Origin: Cyclaneusma minus
Taxonomy: Eukaryota; Ascomycota; Leotiomycetes; Marthamycetales; Marthamycetaceae
Direction: 5' to 3'
Assembly: GCA_037179335.1 (NCBI GenBank)
Contig: JAKZHN010000004.1
Coordinates: 1,550,001 to 1,614,000, forward strand
Length of the DNA: 64,000 nucleotides
Within the stretch, counting starts at the first letter, position 1. Each line of letters opens with the position of its first letter. This document shows, piece after piece, positions 46,309 through 58,800 of this stretch. Position numbers and translations under genes: made by a program. The notes under the pieces were generated by a model that saw only the letters and a list, made by a program, of their open reading frames with translations, had not been told where the DNA came from and searched no databases.

Positions 46309-49300
46309 ATGAATTGTGCAAGTCTGTCTCGGCTTTCACACGCGACAAGATGTTTCCGATCCGATAGCCTGCGGCGCATTGCACATCGTGCAGCCATCCC
46401 ACCATGCATGCGTGCGAGCATTCGTCCTCTCCCTTCCCTCATACATCTCCGGACATACGCCGACTCTAGACTCGACCTAGTCGCCCTAGACAAGAAGTGG
46501 CAGGAGATATGGCGACAGCAATATGAATCCCAGAAGGACGATGTGGAGTGGGAAGAGAAGGAGAAGATGTATATCTTGCCCATGTTCCCCTATCCATCGG
46601 GAACGCTGCATATGGGCCATCTGAGAAACTACACGGTCGCCGATGTCATTGCCAGATTCCGGCGCATGCAGGGCTATGATGTGCTTCACGCCATGGGCTG
46701 GGATGCCTTTGGACTGCCGGCGGAAAATGCTGCTATTGAGCGAGGTTTAGACCCGGCGAAGTGGACTGAGGATAATATTGAGAAGATGAAAGTGCAGCTT
46801 CAGACTATGAATGGGAGCTGGGACTGGAGCAGGGTACGTTGAGTGACGAATGGTGGGTTTAAGCAGCATGCTAAAAGATATACTAGGAAATCAAAACCTG
46901 TGAGCCAAAGTTCTTCAAACATACCCAGCGGCTGTTCCTCTTACTGTACCAACACGGTCTTGCCTACCAGGCTGAAGCCACAGTCAATTGGGACCCAGTG
47001 GACAAGACAGTCCTGGCAAACGAGCAAGTCGATGCAAACGGCATCTCCTGGCGGTCCGGTGCAAAAGTTGAGAAAAAGCGCTTGAAGCAATGGTTCTTCA
47101 AGACCTCAGCATTCCGCGACGCCCTGCTCGAAGACATGGAAATCCTAGCCAAGGATGGACGATGGCCAGAACGCGTCCTATCCATGCAGAAAAACTGGCT
47201 AGGAAAATCAAAGGGGGCTCGAGTCAAGTTTCCAGTTCTCGTCTACGACCCAGTTCTCGCCTACTACCAAAAGACACACGGGAACATCGAAGTCTTCACC
47301 ACCAGACCAGATACGTTGTTTGGAGTGCAATATGTGGCTTTGTCCGCCAGTCATCCTATTGTCACGGAACTGGCCAAGACGGACGCTGAATTACGGTCTT
47401 TTCTGGATTCGATGCCTGCGCTGCCGCAAGATTCGAAGGAGGGATATGTGCTGAAGGGTGTGAGGGCCATCAATCCTCTTGCTTTCGATGAGCGCACACC
47501 GGATGCGACGAAGGCGTCGTTGCCGATTTTCGTGGCTTCGTATGTGCTGGATGACTATGGAGAAGGCGCCGTAATGGGCGTACCCGGTCACGATGCCCGT
47601 GATTTTGCTTTCTGGAAAGAAAACAAAGACGACGAGGAAATCAGAATGGTTGTTGAGCCATTATCCCTCACAACAGACGGGTCTTTGGAAAAGGTGGTCG
47701 AAAATGGGGCTTTTGTCCACAAGGGCCGTCTAACATCAAATTGTGGTGTTTTCGCTGGGCAAACCTCAGCAGAAGCATCTGAGAACATTGTCAAGCTTCT
47801 CGAACCCAATGAACTCGCATCAACCGCTGAATCATGGCGTCTACGAGATTGGCTCCTAAGCCGACAGCGCTACTGGGGTACCCCAATCCCCATCATCCAC
47901 TGCCCTCCCTGCGGCGTCGTGCCGGTTCCCGAATCACAACTCCCCGTCGAACTGCCCAGAATCGACCCAGAGTGGTGGCGCGGCCGCCTCGGCAACCCCC
48001 TCGACGACCAAACAGACTGGGTCAACACGTCCTGTCCCAGCTGCCACGGCCCTGCAAAGCGCGAAACCGACACCATGGATACCTTTGTCGATTCCAGCTG
48101 GTATTACATGCGTTTTACCGATCCGCACAATTCAGACAATTTAGTAGACCCAGATGTTGCAGACAAGATGTTGCCTGTTGATCTGTATATTGGCGGTGTC
48201 GAACATGCGATTTTGCATTTGTTGTATGCGCGCTTTATTTCGAAGTTTCTTGCCTCGGTGAGTGTGTGGCCGGCTGGGTCATCGCCCGAGGTGAGGGGCG
48301 AGCCGTTTAAGCAGCTGCTTACGCAGGGGATGGTGCATGGGAAAACGTATATCAACCCAGCTGATGGACGGTTCGTGAAGGCCTCAGATCTAGTCCAAAA
48401 TGCGGCCGGTGAGCTGTGTGCCCCTGGGAGCACGGAACCAGCGCTCGTGCGATTCGAAAAAATGAGCAAGTCGAAACACAACGGTGTTGATCCCACGATC
48501 TGTGTCTCGAAATACGGCGCCGATGCTACTCGAGCACATATTCTCTTCCAAGCACCTGTCAGCGAGGTGTTGGAATGGGACGAAGAGCGCATTTCGGGCG
48601 TTACGAGGTGGATGCGAAGGATGTGGGATGTTCTGATAACGCATATAGAGCAGCATCCCCATCCCACCTTTGCCGAAATAGCGCGCACGAAGCCGCGCGA
48701 ATATCTCTCGCAAAGCCTCGAGATTGAAACGGGCGACAAGGCGACCGATGACTCAAAGCATGCGCTAGATCGCGAGATCGAATACTGGCTCGCGGTGCAA
48801 AAAACTATCGTGTCGGTTACGGAGTCGTTCAGCAAGACTTATTCGCTGAATACGGTTGTGTCGGATCTGATGCGGCTTACAAATATGATGGATGATGTGG
48901 AGCCTGGCACTATTGAACCGCTGCTGAGAAGTAATGCATTGAATGCGCTGATTCGCATGAGCGCGCCCATCATGCCGGCGTTTGCGGAAGAGTGTTGGCA
49001 CCGCCTCTACTACAACTATGACACAGATGGAAGACTTCCGCTCGGAGATTACCCGACTGTGTTTGACGTTCCCTGGCCAGAACCAGATGGGACGCTTGAG
49101 AGTTTGCAGAGTAGGAATATGCCGTGTGCGGTGCAGGTTAATGGGAAGCTGAAGCACGCTTTTGTTATCCCCAAACCACCTGAGGGAATACAAGGGAAAG
49201 AGCTGCAGGATTTCGTTGTTGGGAAATTGTTGGAGACGGAGGTTGGGAAGGCGAGGTTTAGTGGAGGGGAGGGAAGTCAGTGGGATGTGAAAAAGGCGAG

Positions 49301-49349
49301 GAAGGTGGTGGTGGTGAAGGGGGGGAGGACGGTGAACTTTGTGATGTAG
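46309..49349 (+). CDS. NAM2: Mitochondrial leucyl-tRNA synthetase
   Basis: The enzyme charges mitochondrial tRNA-Leu with leucine using ATP; in yeast the same protein (Nam2) also helps splice some mitochondrial group I introns. Two exons: 46309-46833 and 46887-49349, giving 995 aa. The 53-bp intron has donor GTACGT and acceptor CTAG, phase 0, and restores GSWDWSREIKTCEPKFF. The N-terminal ~50 residues are arginine/serine-rich (presequence). Class I landmarks: PMFPYPSGTLHMGHLRNYT with HMGH at 101-104, MGWDAFGLPAENAA, the CP1 editing site TTRPDTLFGVQY (about 312-323), LPVELPRIDPEWW, DTFVDSSWYYMRF, LYIGGVEHAILHLLYARF and KMSKS near residue 699 (FEKMSKSKHNGVDP). The bacterial-type layout fits a mitochondrial enzyme. 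The start was set at the first ATG in frame. Confidence 0.96.
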
Positions 49350-50774
49350 ACAGGGTGGGGAGTGATACCTAGGTGTCGATGGGATGAGGAGATGGGTACT
49401 TGGGAGGTGGAGTCGGCTTGAGTGGTTTGTAGATATGATTGTATGATATGTAGACTTCCACGATTATACAAAACGCCACTGCTCTCGAAGGTTTGGCTTT
49501 GGTGGATGCAGCTGTGGTGAGGGCAAACGAGGAAGCTGGCATCTGGGAGCATGTCGAGCCAGTGTAAGGAGCAGTTTGCGTATTTGGGAAGATATGTAGG
49601 TAGGTACTTGAGGAGATCTCGGGGCCTGTAAGGCGCGATACCCCTCTGAGATTTTGAGCAAGTCCCATATCTGGGACGAAATCAGCCTCTATCCAACCTT
49701 TCGAAACTCTGAACAACTTTTGAACTGAAGAAGAGAAAATGCATTGGCCGATGTGTTGCGAAAAAATAAGCAAGTTCGAAGATGATCAGGAACATTTCGT
49801 GGCGAAAGTGCAACTTAGGGGCTTGAATTAGGCTGTTGGGGGCGCTTCAAAGCCTATGCTGGTGCATTTACAGGGGCTTTCAGGGCGCGAAATAGCCTAT
49901 GGCCCCCATGCGATGCCCTGAAGCCGACGTGCAACAAAACTCGGGTGAGATTCGGGGAATGGTCATGTGGTGCGCTAGCTGGATTGGAGGAGTGGGGTGC
50001 GCTAAACTTTATTTCGACTTCAATTGTGTTTTCTCCTCGCGCATCCAACGTGAACGGACGATGCTTGATGCTTTGCGCAAACATAACTATTTCGACAACG
50101 AACTGGTTTGTGGTTGATATGATGATTGATGATATGATCGGCCTGTTCAGATGTATTTGCGGCATTGCTGTGCTTGCTTGCGACGGACAAAGTACAGCCG
50201 GGAAGTACTCGATTTTCTCTTCCTCAGCATTTCAAGATCTGGAATTAGAATTCCGTGCTTCGGAGTTCGGAGCCCTCTATTTGATACTGAAAGGGCTTGA
50301 GACTTGAAGAGCTTCCATGCCCAGACATGTTCACTGTTCAGGGTGAGATTTGATTGACGACTCGACTAGGGGCCACTGAATCGCCTGTGGATTGTGTTCC
50401 AGCAACCGACAGTTGATGTCATCTAACAAACAGTATGTTCTGGGAAACGCAGAAGGGATGTACTTATCATAGTCATTTCGCGACTGGAGTTTTTCTCTCT
50501 TCAGGGGTAGAACGCTTGAGCCCAGCCTATGCCTATTTGGGTCAAGTGATCACTTTTCTCTATCACCAGTGGTCTGAGATTTTGGCCCATTCGTCTCTTC
50601 GCTAAACAGCCTTCCCGAGTGCGCATTCACGTCTCCCAGAATTTTCAACGCCTCTGGAGCTCCAAGCTGGTATCTTCCGAGTCCTATGCCATATATCTAC
50701 ACGCCAGTATTCGACATTTTCTGAGAAGTCTTCGAATGTGCGCCGAATTCCTCCACTTGCTCTGCGCCGCGAAT
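49350..50774. other. Gene-poor region with one isolated motif copy
   Basis: 3' flank of the LeuRS gene and beyond. It contains one copy of the short motif (CCGACGTGCAACAAAAC at 49924-49940) and otherwise short overlapping frames with no recognisable product. Confidence 0.45.
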
Positions 50775-51663
50775 AACATCACTTATTCTGCGCCTCACCT
50801 CTGCCACTACCACATCTACCGCCAGCACGCCCCTGGAGATCCTTCTGCCTACCACCTCCAGGACTGAAGCCGCAATCGAAGACGCTACATCTCGCATACG
50901 AGCGACATGGATTCGTCAGCCAGCCACTTTCTCGAAGGGACAGTGGTCGAAACACCGAGGAGATCTGCAACATCGCATTCTACGACGAGACTCCTGGGCC
51001 CGTGTGGCCTCCTGTACATGGCGCAATCCTGGGCTTCATACCTTTTGAGCTTATTCAGAGGGACGTATAAGCCAACCAAGGCCAAGACAAGGACGATTCT
51101 GAGTCTGGGGGCGACAAGAATCGGCCTTTGATAGCGAAGTTGCTGAAGAGGAAGGAAATACGGGCGACCCTGCCACTAGTCGGTTGGAACGAACATGCCT
51201 CCGATATCGGTCCAGGGCTTACTACATCCATGGCCTCGCTGCTCCTCAAAAAAGATCTGACGACAAGAGTCTCGGCCCGGACGAAGTCACAAACCTGAGA
51301 GCGATGTTAGTTCTGTCAGAATGAGATGCTGTGGGATGTTCATGGCTAGTGCCTTGAATGCATTCGAGAGATGGAAAACTGTGAAATTCCAGAGACAGGG
51401 GAAAGGGAAGCACTTCTGACCTAGCCACAGCGGCTCTACCGGCTGCGATGTGGCTGGGTTTGAAGAGTGGGATGGTGAGCATACCAAGAGTCATGTGTCC
51501 TTCTGGCACCTCAAGTGGGTTGCACGTACATCAGACAAGAGCACTCGATCTCAATGGATCCTTCGATATTCTGAGTAGCAAATCTTCAGGAGGTCTGAGT
51601 TCTTGTCAGTCTCGAAGGCCAGCTACTTGCTCTCCTCGGGCAAAATTGTCCTCATATTTTCAT
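50775..51663 (+). pseudogene. Probable decayed coding region
   Basis: Two adjacent plus-strand frames look protein-like but are cut by single in-frame stops. Frame one, from about 50775, contains EEICNIAFYDETPGPVWPPV and ILGFIPFELIQRDV, then TAA (51068-51070), then NRPLIAKLLKRKEIRATLPL and VGWNEHASDIGPG up to about 51296. Frame two contains MASALNAFERWKTVKFQRQG (from about 51339), TGA (51417-51419), then EEWDGEHTKSHVSFWHLKWV, TAG (51576-51578), then KASYLLSSGKIVLIF. The TAA and TAG stops could each come from a C-to-T change in a CA dinucleotide (CAA, CAG); the TGA could come from CGA. No family is recognised, and a spliced gene with other boundaries is not excluded. The call rests on my reading of composition. 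Confidence 0.35.
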
Positions 51664-53216
51664 TACTGTACCTGTATCATGTCTGAGATGTCACACATAT
51701 ACCCGCTCTGGCACCACTGTTTGTCGGATGCGAGCCATTCAAGCATTGTCAGCCCTGTTCATGGACCTTGTTCCTTACCACATATTGCACGTTGTCTTGA
51801 GTCATCGCCATGTTCTTTTGTCTCCTTGAGATCTGCGTGTCATTCACGCTCTTCTTCTTGATGTTGAGTTGCGAGCAACAAGATACGTCCAAGGGGCGTC
51901 CGAAGGTGGCGAGACCACCAGGTTGAAATATCACAGGCTCATGCCCACAAGTGTTGGGATACCTCATGGTTGCGGGGGAAGATGGAGCACGCAACCATCA
52001 GTGTGGTCAGCCGCAAACCACTTCCTTCGTCGACAATGTATAGATGCTCGCCATATACGGAAGCTGAGGTGTACTTTTGACATGCTTGAGGAGTCTATGA
52101 GGCCAAGCGGTTGAGGAAACAACGAATAGGCCAGCAGGAGGCCCCAAGTGGACCTTTATCGATCTCCGCCAATTCTTGAGCGAGGGCCTTCATACACATG
52201 GACTGCGAGCAAGCGCAGCGGGTGTAAGCCTCTCGGCTTCGTGGGCGACGGGCGGCCGGTGTTGCTTCAAGGGTATCTGAGACGCGGCCGAGTGGTCGTC
52301 GGTTGATGTGTTTTGGAACACAGAAGTAAGGTGTTGGGTATTCTGAAGGGGCTGAATGAGGATTTGTTCGTGGATGCCAGCCTGTTCCTGGGTGTATCAT
52401 CAGTTAGTCCAGTTCAAGCCATCATGGAAGTCCTTGTTGGGTTGCTGTGTCTGCTCAACGTGGTTGGCCTGCCGGCGGCTCATATTTTCGGTTTTGGGGG
52501 CTAGGTGTGAGCGCGATCTCAGTGGAGTGCCAGTGCTGAGGGCGTCACTCAGATTGGCCTCGGCCGCTGCGGAGCTTCTGTGGCAGGTCTGGTGAGGGCG
52601 CGGCAGCAGTTGAGAGCGCTGGGACATGGGAAAGGATCAGAGACTGAGCTATGTCGAGCAGAGCCATGTAGTTGTACTAGACTTGCCCGGCAATGCGGTC
52701 CAGAAAGTCGCTGGAGTCTGTTATGGCCTGGCTGCGTTCGGGTTCCAGGATACCAGAGCCGCCAGGGGCAGAGTGCGCTCGTGTCTATATGAGTACGGTG
52801 ATTGCGTGGTCGTCCTGGCTGTGTCGCAGTTGAGGAAGAACCGCGATGGTGTTGTCTGTTCAAGTGTCGCGTTCTGAAAGACGTAAACACGGGCAGAAGG
52901 CACTGAGCGCGTCCTTTGGCCTCTGGACACGCCGGAAGAAGCTATCTACTCCTATCACTTGCGCCTACGACCATTGGCCTTGCATTATGTGTCTTCAAGT
53001 ACGAGACTCTTACCAGTCAGTGAGTCGGATTATATATCGATTGCTTGCCATACTTTTACGAGGTTTGTTTCTTCAAGACTTTGTCATCCCTATCGCTATC
53101 ACTAGACAGCTTCGCACTGTCATGCGTGTCGAAGACCGCAAAAAAGTTGCAGCGGAATCTCCCTGCTCGCCCCTTTCTTTGTTCCCATTGTTTGCTAAGG
53201 GGTTCGCGTCCGCGGC
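51664..53216. other. GC-normal region without an intact gene
   Basis: Several overlapping short frames. One at 52134-52266 reads GPKWTFIDLRQFLSEGLHTH, and another at about 52315-52504 reads hydrophobically (MEVLVGLLCLLNVVGLPAAH), so the decay described upstream may extend here. None can be assembled into a gene with confidence. Confidence 0.35.
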
Positions 53217-53224
53217 GCTCGAGC

Positions 53225-53930
53225 CAGTGTTTCCGATAGTCCGGCCGGACCGATTTGTTTTGGACCGTATTGATACGGTTTGACTTTTTTAAAAATAGTC
53301 CGGATTAAAAAAATATAGTTTAAGCTTTAAATTTTCGGTCTCAAACCGTGATGAAATAGTGAGATCGTGGTTTGGACTATTTAGCTATTTTTTGCCAAGG
53401 CTTGGCGGGCACGGACCGTTATACAAAGCTATTTAATTAATAATAATTCCAATTTTAAATATTTTTTAATATAATTAGCGTAATATTATTTATAATTGAT
53501 TTAGCTATAAATGCATGTATTGTTTTATATTAATATTTAAATTATAAGCTTTTTTTATTTTCAATTTTGAAAATCTTAAATTTTAATAAAAATAATACAA
53601 ATTAATTACTAAAAATAAACTCTAAATTATTTAAAGCTTAGAAAATCGGTATTAATTTTAATTAATTTTTTTTACTAATTTCAAATAAATAGAATTAATT
53701 TCAATTTTTTAAAATTGGTTTAAAATTTAAAATTTATTATTAAGCTATAAAATTGGCAAAATTTGTTTTTTTTGCTATTTTTAGCATAGCAAATTATAGC
53801 GACCATAATAAAGCCTTTAAGACCGTGGTTTAGACCAAATAAATTTGGTTTATAGCTTTTATAAATGGTCTCAGACCGTACCGATACGGTTTAGGGCCCA
53901 AACCGCGGTCTCAGACTATCGGAAACACTG
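53225..53930. mobile_element. 706-bp non-autonomous hAT-like element, AT-rich
   Basis: The left end CAGTGTTTCCGATAGTC (53225-53241) is perfectly inverted at the right end (GACTATCGGAAACACTG, 53914-53930). Identical 8-bp flanks GCTCGAGC lie directly outside both ends (53217-53224 and 53931-53938). An 8-bp target duplication with CAGTG..CACTG termini is the hallmark of hAT elements. Subterminal palindromes match on the two sides (ACCGTATTGATACGGT near 53265 and ACCGTACCGATACGGT near 53877), possible transposase-binding repeats. The interior is extremely AT-rich and noncoding, while the flanks are GC-normal. It is probably a MITE altered by repeat-induced mutation, or AT-rich by origin. Confidence 0.88.
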
Positions 53931-54209
53931 GCTCGAGCCCGACCAATCGTCTCGAGTCGTGTCTTTTGAAAAGGCACAATCTCGCGACTCCCAGAGTTCT
54001 TCGACCTTCGTCCTCGAGCATTAGCTACATGCTCCAGTCGCATTTGACTCCTGGTTACTGCTTGTTCCTCAATTGCTTCCCCGCAGAGCTCTTCGACATC
54101 GCACACCAGCTACAGGCTATACTATACTCTACTCTTGGCTACAGCTTGGTCCTGTATTGCTACAAACACGTTCTTCTTGTCATTCCCCGAACTGCAAATC
54201 ACAACCGCA

Positions 54210-55301
54210 ATGACCACTCCAACCATGACGACCAGCAAGCTGGAGCTGCTGATCCTGGCTGCGTACCTTTCGGAACACCCCTCGGAACTGTCTCTTGTTC
54301 TGCATCCTGTCGAAAGCTCTGAGTCAGTAAATGGCAACGGTCCATCGCTCTCATTCCAGCAATCCACACAGCGCACCCGACCTGAAATCACCAAGAAGTC
54401 TGCTGTGCCTTCCAAACGCGGATCTGTGTCTAAAGTGTCTACTGGCTCAGCTAAGACTGACAAGAGACCGCGTATACCCAAGGCCAAGACCTGCTCGGCG
54501 TTGCCATCGCCATCTGACCACACCGGTGGCATTGAACGAGCCACTTCTCTCGCGAGGTCCAAGACGCTGTCGGCAATCAAAGCCGTGTCAAAGTTCTCAG
54601 GCGAGTCCCGCAAGAAGGCGCCTACCACAACGGATCAGACGTTCTCTACATCCACATTATGGCCGAGCAGTACGACATCGTCGCCAAGCAGTACCGCCAA
54701 GGGTTCTCTACCGCCCGTTTCCCACCGACCGTACTCTTCATGTGAGTCTTCCCCACTTAATCCTCTCTTCGTGAGATACTGATATCTTTCCGCAGACAAA
54801 GCTTCGCCAGTCCAAACCCGCAAGGTGCACCCCAAAGAGACTTCCACTAAGAACATGCCCAGCTTCAGCGAAAATATGGCCCGTAACTCTGATGACACCT
54901 CTGACAAGTCTAAGGACTCTCAGTTGCTCTACAAGTCTCAGGAGTCCTACGAGAAGTCTGGAGTCATCGTTCAAGCAACCAATAAGGTATTTCTCAAGTC
55001 CGGAGAACTGATCCGCAGACGTCAGGTGAAGGACTTGGAGTCTGGTGAGGTAGCCGATTCTACTGAGGAGGCCTACACAGTCGAAAGTGTACCAGAGAAG
55101 CACAAAGACGCGATGCTAAAGTCCATGAAGACGCGCAAAAACTTGGCATGGGGTTTGGAGAAGGGCTTGATTTCGAAGGCAGACATGCAGCATGGGGCTC
55201 GTGCTATCTTTTTGGAGATGGCGGATCTAGAGGAGGTTGGCGGCGAAGTGTTGCCAAGGAAGATCTCTATACGTGAGAAGCTTCGGCGGTTCTTTTCTTG
55301 A
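54210..55301 (+). CDS. Two-exon gene of unknown function in a GC-normal island
   Basis: Exons 54210-54741 and 54796-55301 give 345 aa. The 54-bp intron has donor GTGAGT, branch ATACTGAT and acceptor CGCAG, and is phase 1. The ATG used is the first in frame. The N-terminal ~30 residues form a hydrophobic/amphipathic helix (SKLELLILAAYLSEHPSELS); residues ~45-175 are S/T/K/P-rich and probably disordered. Exon 2 is charged and helical, with LRRFFS at the end. No family is recognised. The last ~35 codons of exon 1 are also open, with good composition, in another frame (MAEQYDIVAKQYRQGFSTAR), so the exon 1 end is less certain. The gene lies between a hAT-like element and the long AT-rich block, a setting where fast-evolving or lineage-specific genes are often found. 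Confidence 0.5.
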
Positions 55302-55880
55302 TGGTTATTCTTGGATAGGAGATCGGTGTACTTGGCGGGCTTCTTGGGGGTGGGATTACTTGGTATATAGCTGGTACTTTGGCGAGTGTATGGGGCTTGG
55401 AGAGCTATTCGGTCTTGGGCTTTAGTCATCATATGAGCAGATACCTTCTCTTGAAGGAGGCTGATGGGCGAAAAGTCTTTCTGAGGGGTTTGCAATACTT
55501 AGTGGTGGGATTTGGAATCTGTCAATTTGGGGGCTATAAGGAGGTAGTTATCTTCTGCCTTCCACGATAGGGATCAATGCCACTTGTTTCACAACCTCGT
55601 CTCTTAATGCCTAAGGCCGTGATATTGTATTTTACGATAGCACAATATGTTCCCAATCATGCCAAACCATCCTCGTTCTCATTGGCACTCCCTAGCACAA
55701 TTGTCAATGCAAATTTTCGAGTTGAAAACACCGGCAGCTCCAAAATCGAAGCCAGCGACGAACGCAGGCTCAGTGCCATGTAACGCTGCACTCGCGCTCA
55801 AGCAGCTCACAACCCCAGCTGGCAAATCCGCGAGCTTGGTGGAGCCGGTGTCACTGCAGAGCAAGGAGGAACTGTTCCGT
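55302..55880. other. Last GC-normal stretch before the AT-rich block
   Basis: No gene recognised. Composition changes abruptly near 55.88 kb, where GTGCAATTTATAAATAAAC begins. Confidence 0.5.
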
Positions 55881-58800
55881 GCAATTTATAAATAAACTTA
55901 AATTTATGAACGGCACTACCATTTGTAAATAGCACACCACTTATTAATGGCATAAACCATTTAAAATGGGCTGGTTAATTTATAAATAAATAATTAAAAT
56001 TTATAAAAATTTACAAATAGTGGTTTAAGAAGCTTTCAAAACGGCTAAAACTGGGAAAGCCAGGCTTGGTTATATAAAATAAAAGCTTAGGCCCTCGCCC
56101 GGCCTTTCTAATTAAATAATTCCCGCCTTTAAATATAAAGCTATTATAAATTTTGGCAGAAATGTTCACCGCCTTATTAGCGCTAAAATTACTATATCCT
56201 CGCCTAAATCACCGCCCCATTATATACGCAGGCCCCGCTATATTATTATCGCCGCCCTTTATTTACAGCCTTTAATACTATAATACCATTATATTTACTT
56301 TTAGAATTTTTAAATTTAGGTATTTTTACCGCAATTAATTATAATTTAATATACCAAAAATGCCTATAAATCCCTTAAATTAATTTAAAATTAAAGGCTT
56401 AATAATCTAGGTATATAAAAATATAATTTTTAAATTTTAAAGCCAGATTTAAATAATTTTTAAATTAATTTTCAAGATTTTTTAATTAAAATATAAAATA
56501 AAATGCTAAATGAAAGAAAATTCAAATATTATTTAATTTCCCAATTTTTAAATTTTTAAAATATTTTCCAAATCCTTTAGATTTTTTTTTAAATTTTTAA
56601 ATTATTAATTTACAATATTTGCCCAATTATAAGCTATTTTAAGCTTTTGCGCTTTTTATATACTATTTTTTATTTGCCGTAATTGCTATAATAAAATATA
56701 TATTTTTTCCAGCTTTGCGCTAATATTTTTAGCTAATAAATCTATTTTTATTAAACGCAATTATATATTTAATAAATCTAAATCTAAAGCTAATTTTCTT
56801 TTAAAAAAAGTTAAGCATTAATTTTTAAAAATTTTAAAAACTTATAAAAACCGCTTTATTTTTATTTAAATGCAAAAGGCAAAATATTGCCGCTCTTTAA
56901 AAAATTCCAAAGCTTTGCTAAAAAAAGAATATTAAAAAAAAGGCCCGAAAACGCAATTAGCGCAATTATATTTTATTTAATTATAAGCTTATTTATAGCT
57001 GTATTTATTGCAAAATCCAATAAACATAATAAAAATATTTAATCTTTTTCTGCTACGCAATTTTTAATAGCAATATTTATAATATTATTATTTATATTTA
57101 TTATAATATTTTATATTAAAGCAAATTCCAAATTCACTTAAAATTTAATCTTTAATTAATACTTTTTTAATTTGAAAAAATTAATAAAATTTATAATCGC
57201 TTGCAAAAAAAAAATTATAAAGTTTTTAAAAAAAATTATTATTTAATTGCTAAAATATTGCATAGTTTATTTATATAATAAAATTAATATTTTAAGGCCC
57301 GTTTCCATTTCTATTAAATTTTATAATTACCTTAATTAAGTGTTTTTTAATTTTATGAATTTTAAAATTTAGCTAAATAAAAAATATTGCTAAATTCTGC
57401 AAATTAAAGACCATTTTAGCAAATATATTTAATTATATGCGTTTAAAAATAACTTTGTAAAATTAATTGCTACTTATTTGGAATGTTAAATAGACTACGC
57501 AAATATTTCCAATTGCTAATAAATTTCTATATTTTATTTAATTAATTATTCATTGTATAATGAGTTTTTTTTAATTTATAATAATTTATTTTCTTTAATT
57601 TATTTTTAAAATTTAATTTCCATTTTAAAAAACCTTAAATTTTAAAATCCCTTATAAAACTTGATTTTTTTATATGCAATTTTTTCAATTAAAAAAATAA
57701 TTATTTAAAAGAGAAAATTTATTTGGTCCAAAATTTGAATTTTTATTAATTTCCTTATATTTTACCCCACAATTATAAAAACTCCTTTATTTTTTCAATA
57801 TTTACCATATTGATTTTCGCCACCATTTTTCAATTATTTTAAGTAAAAATTATATAATTAAAAAAGAAAATTCTAAAATAAATATTTGCAATAGAAAATA
57901 TTTTTATTAAGTAAAAAATTACCTGGCTATCGAATTTTAATAAATATACATTTTAATATTTTTAATATTCAATCCAGCCATTACCATTTAAGTTTTTTAA
58001 GTAAAACTTATACTATTTAAAAGAAAATCTATTTTACCTTTTTCCCTAAAACAATTATAATTAATTAAAAATTTAAATAATTTATTTTACCATTTTAAAT
58101 CCACTATTTTAAATATATTACTTTAAATTCAATATCTATAATATAAATTTCAGCCATTACCCCTTAACCTTTTCAAATAAAAATTATATTATTTAAAAAA
58201 GAAATTTCGACTCCCAATAATTGCAATAAAACTTTTTTTATTAGGTGAAAATCTATTTTTTTTTGTTTTTTTATAGCCAATTAATTGATTTTTTATTAAA
58301 TATTGCAACAATAGTATAAATTTTTTTAAAAATATAATTCTTTTGGCCAAAACTATAGGCATTTAAATTCAAAACAATCAAGCCTATTACCTTTGAATTT
58401 AAGGCTTTGTTAAAAAAGCCAATAATATTTTTAAATAATGCCTTTAAGCTTTAAATAGCAAGCGCGGGCTTAAAAATTAAATGGCTTAATTGTTTAAAAT
58501 TGCGCAAATTATTAATACAACCAAATTAAAATCTTTATTTAAATTTATAATCCTTTATAAGATTTTTTTCAATTGCAAACCCTATTAATTAAATGCTTAT
58601 TTTACCAATACGCAAATTTTAAATAGCAAGAAAAATAATTTAAATAATTTAAATACCAATAAAAAAAAGTTAATTCTAATTAAGCTAAAGCAGCAAATAT
58701 ATAAAAATTAATTATTAATTATTAAAAAAAAGGGAAAATAATAAGCTTTAAAATTAGCAATATGGTTTTGGTAGAAATTTCTAAAAAAAAAACAAGTTTT

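Noticed and set aside
54122..54628. 168-codon minus-strand frame with a hydrophobic end
   Set aside because: Opposite exon 1 of the two-exon gene; the sense strand has a canonical intron and continues in phase, the antisense frame does not.
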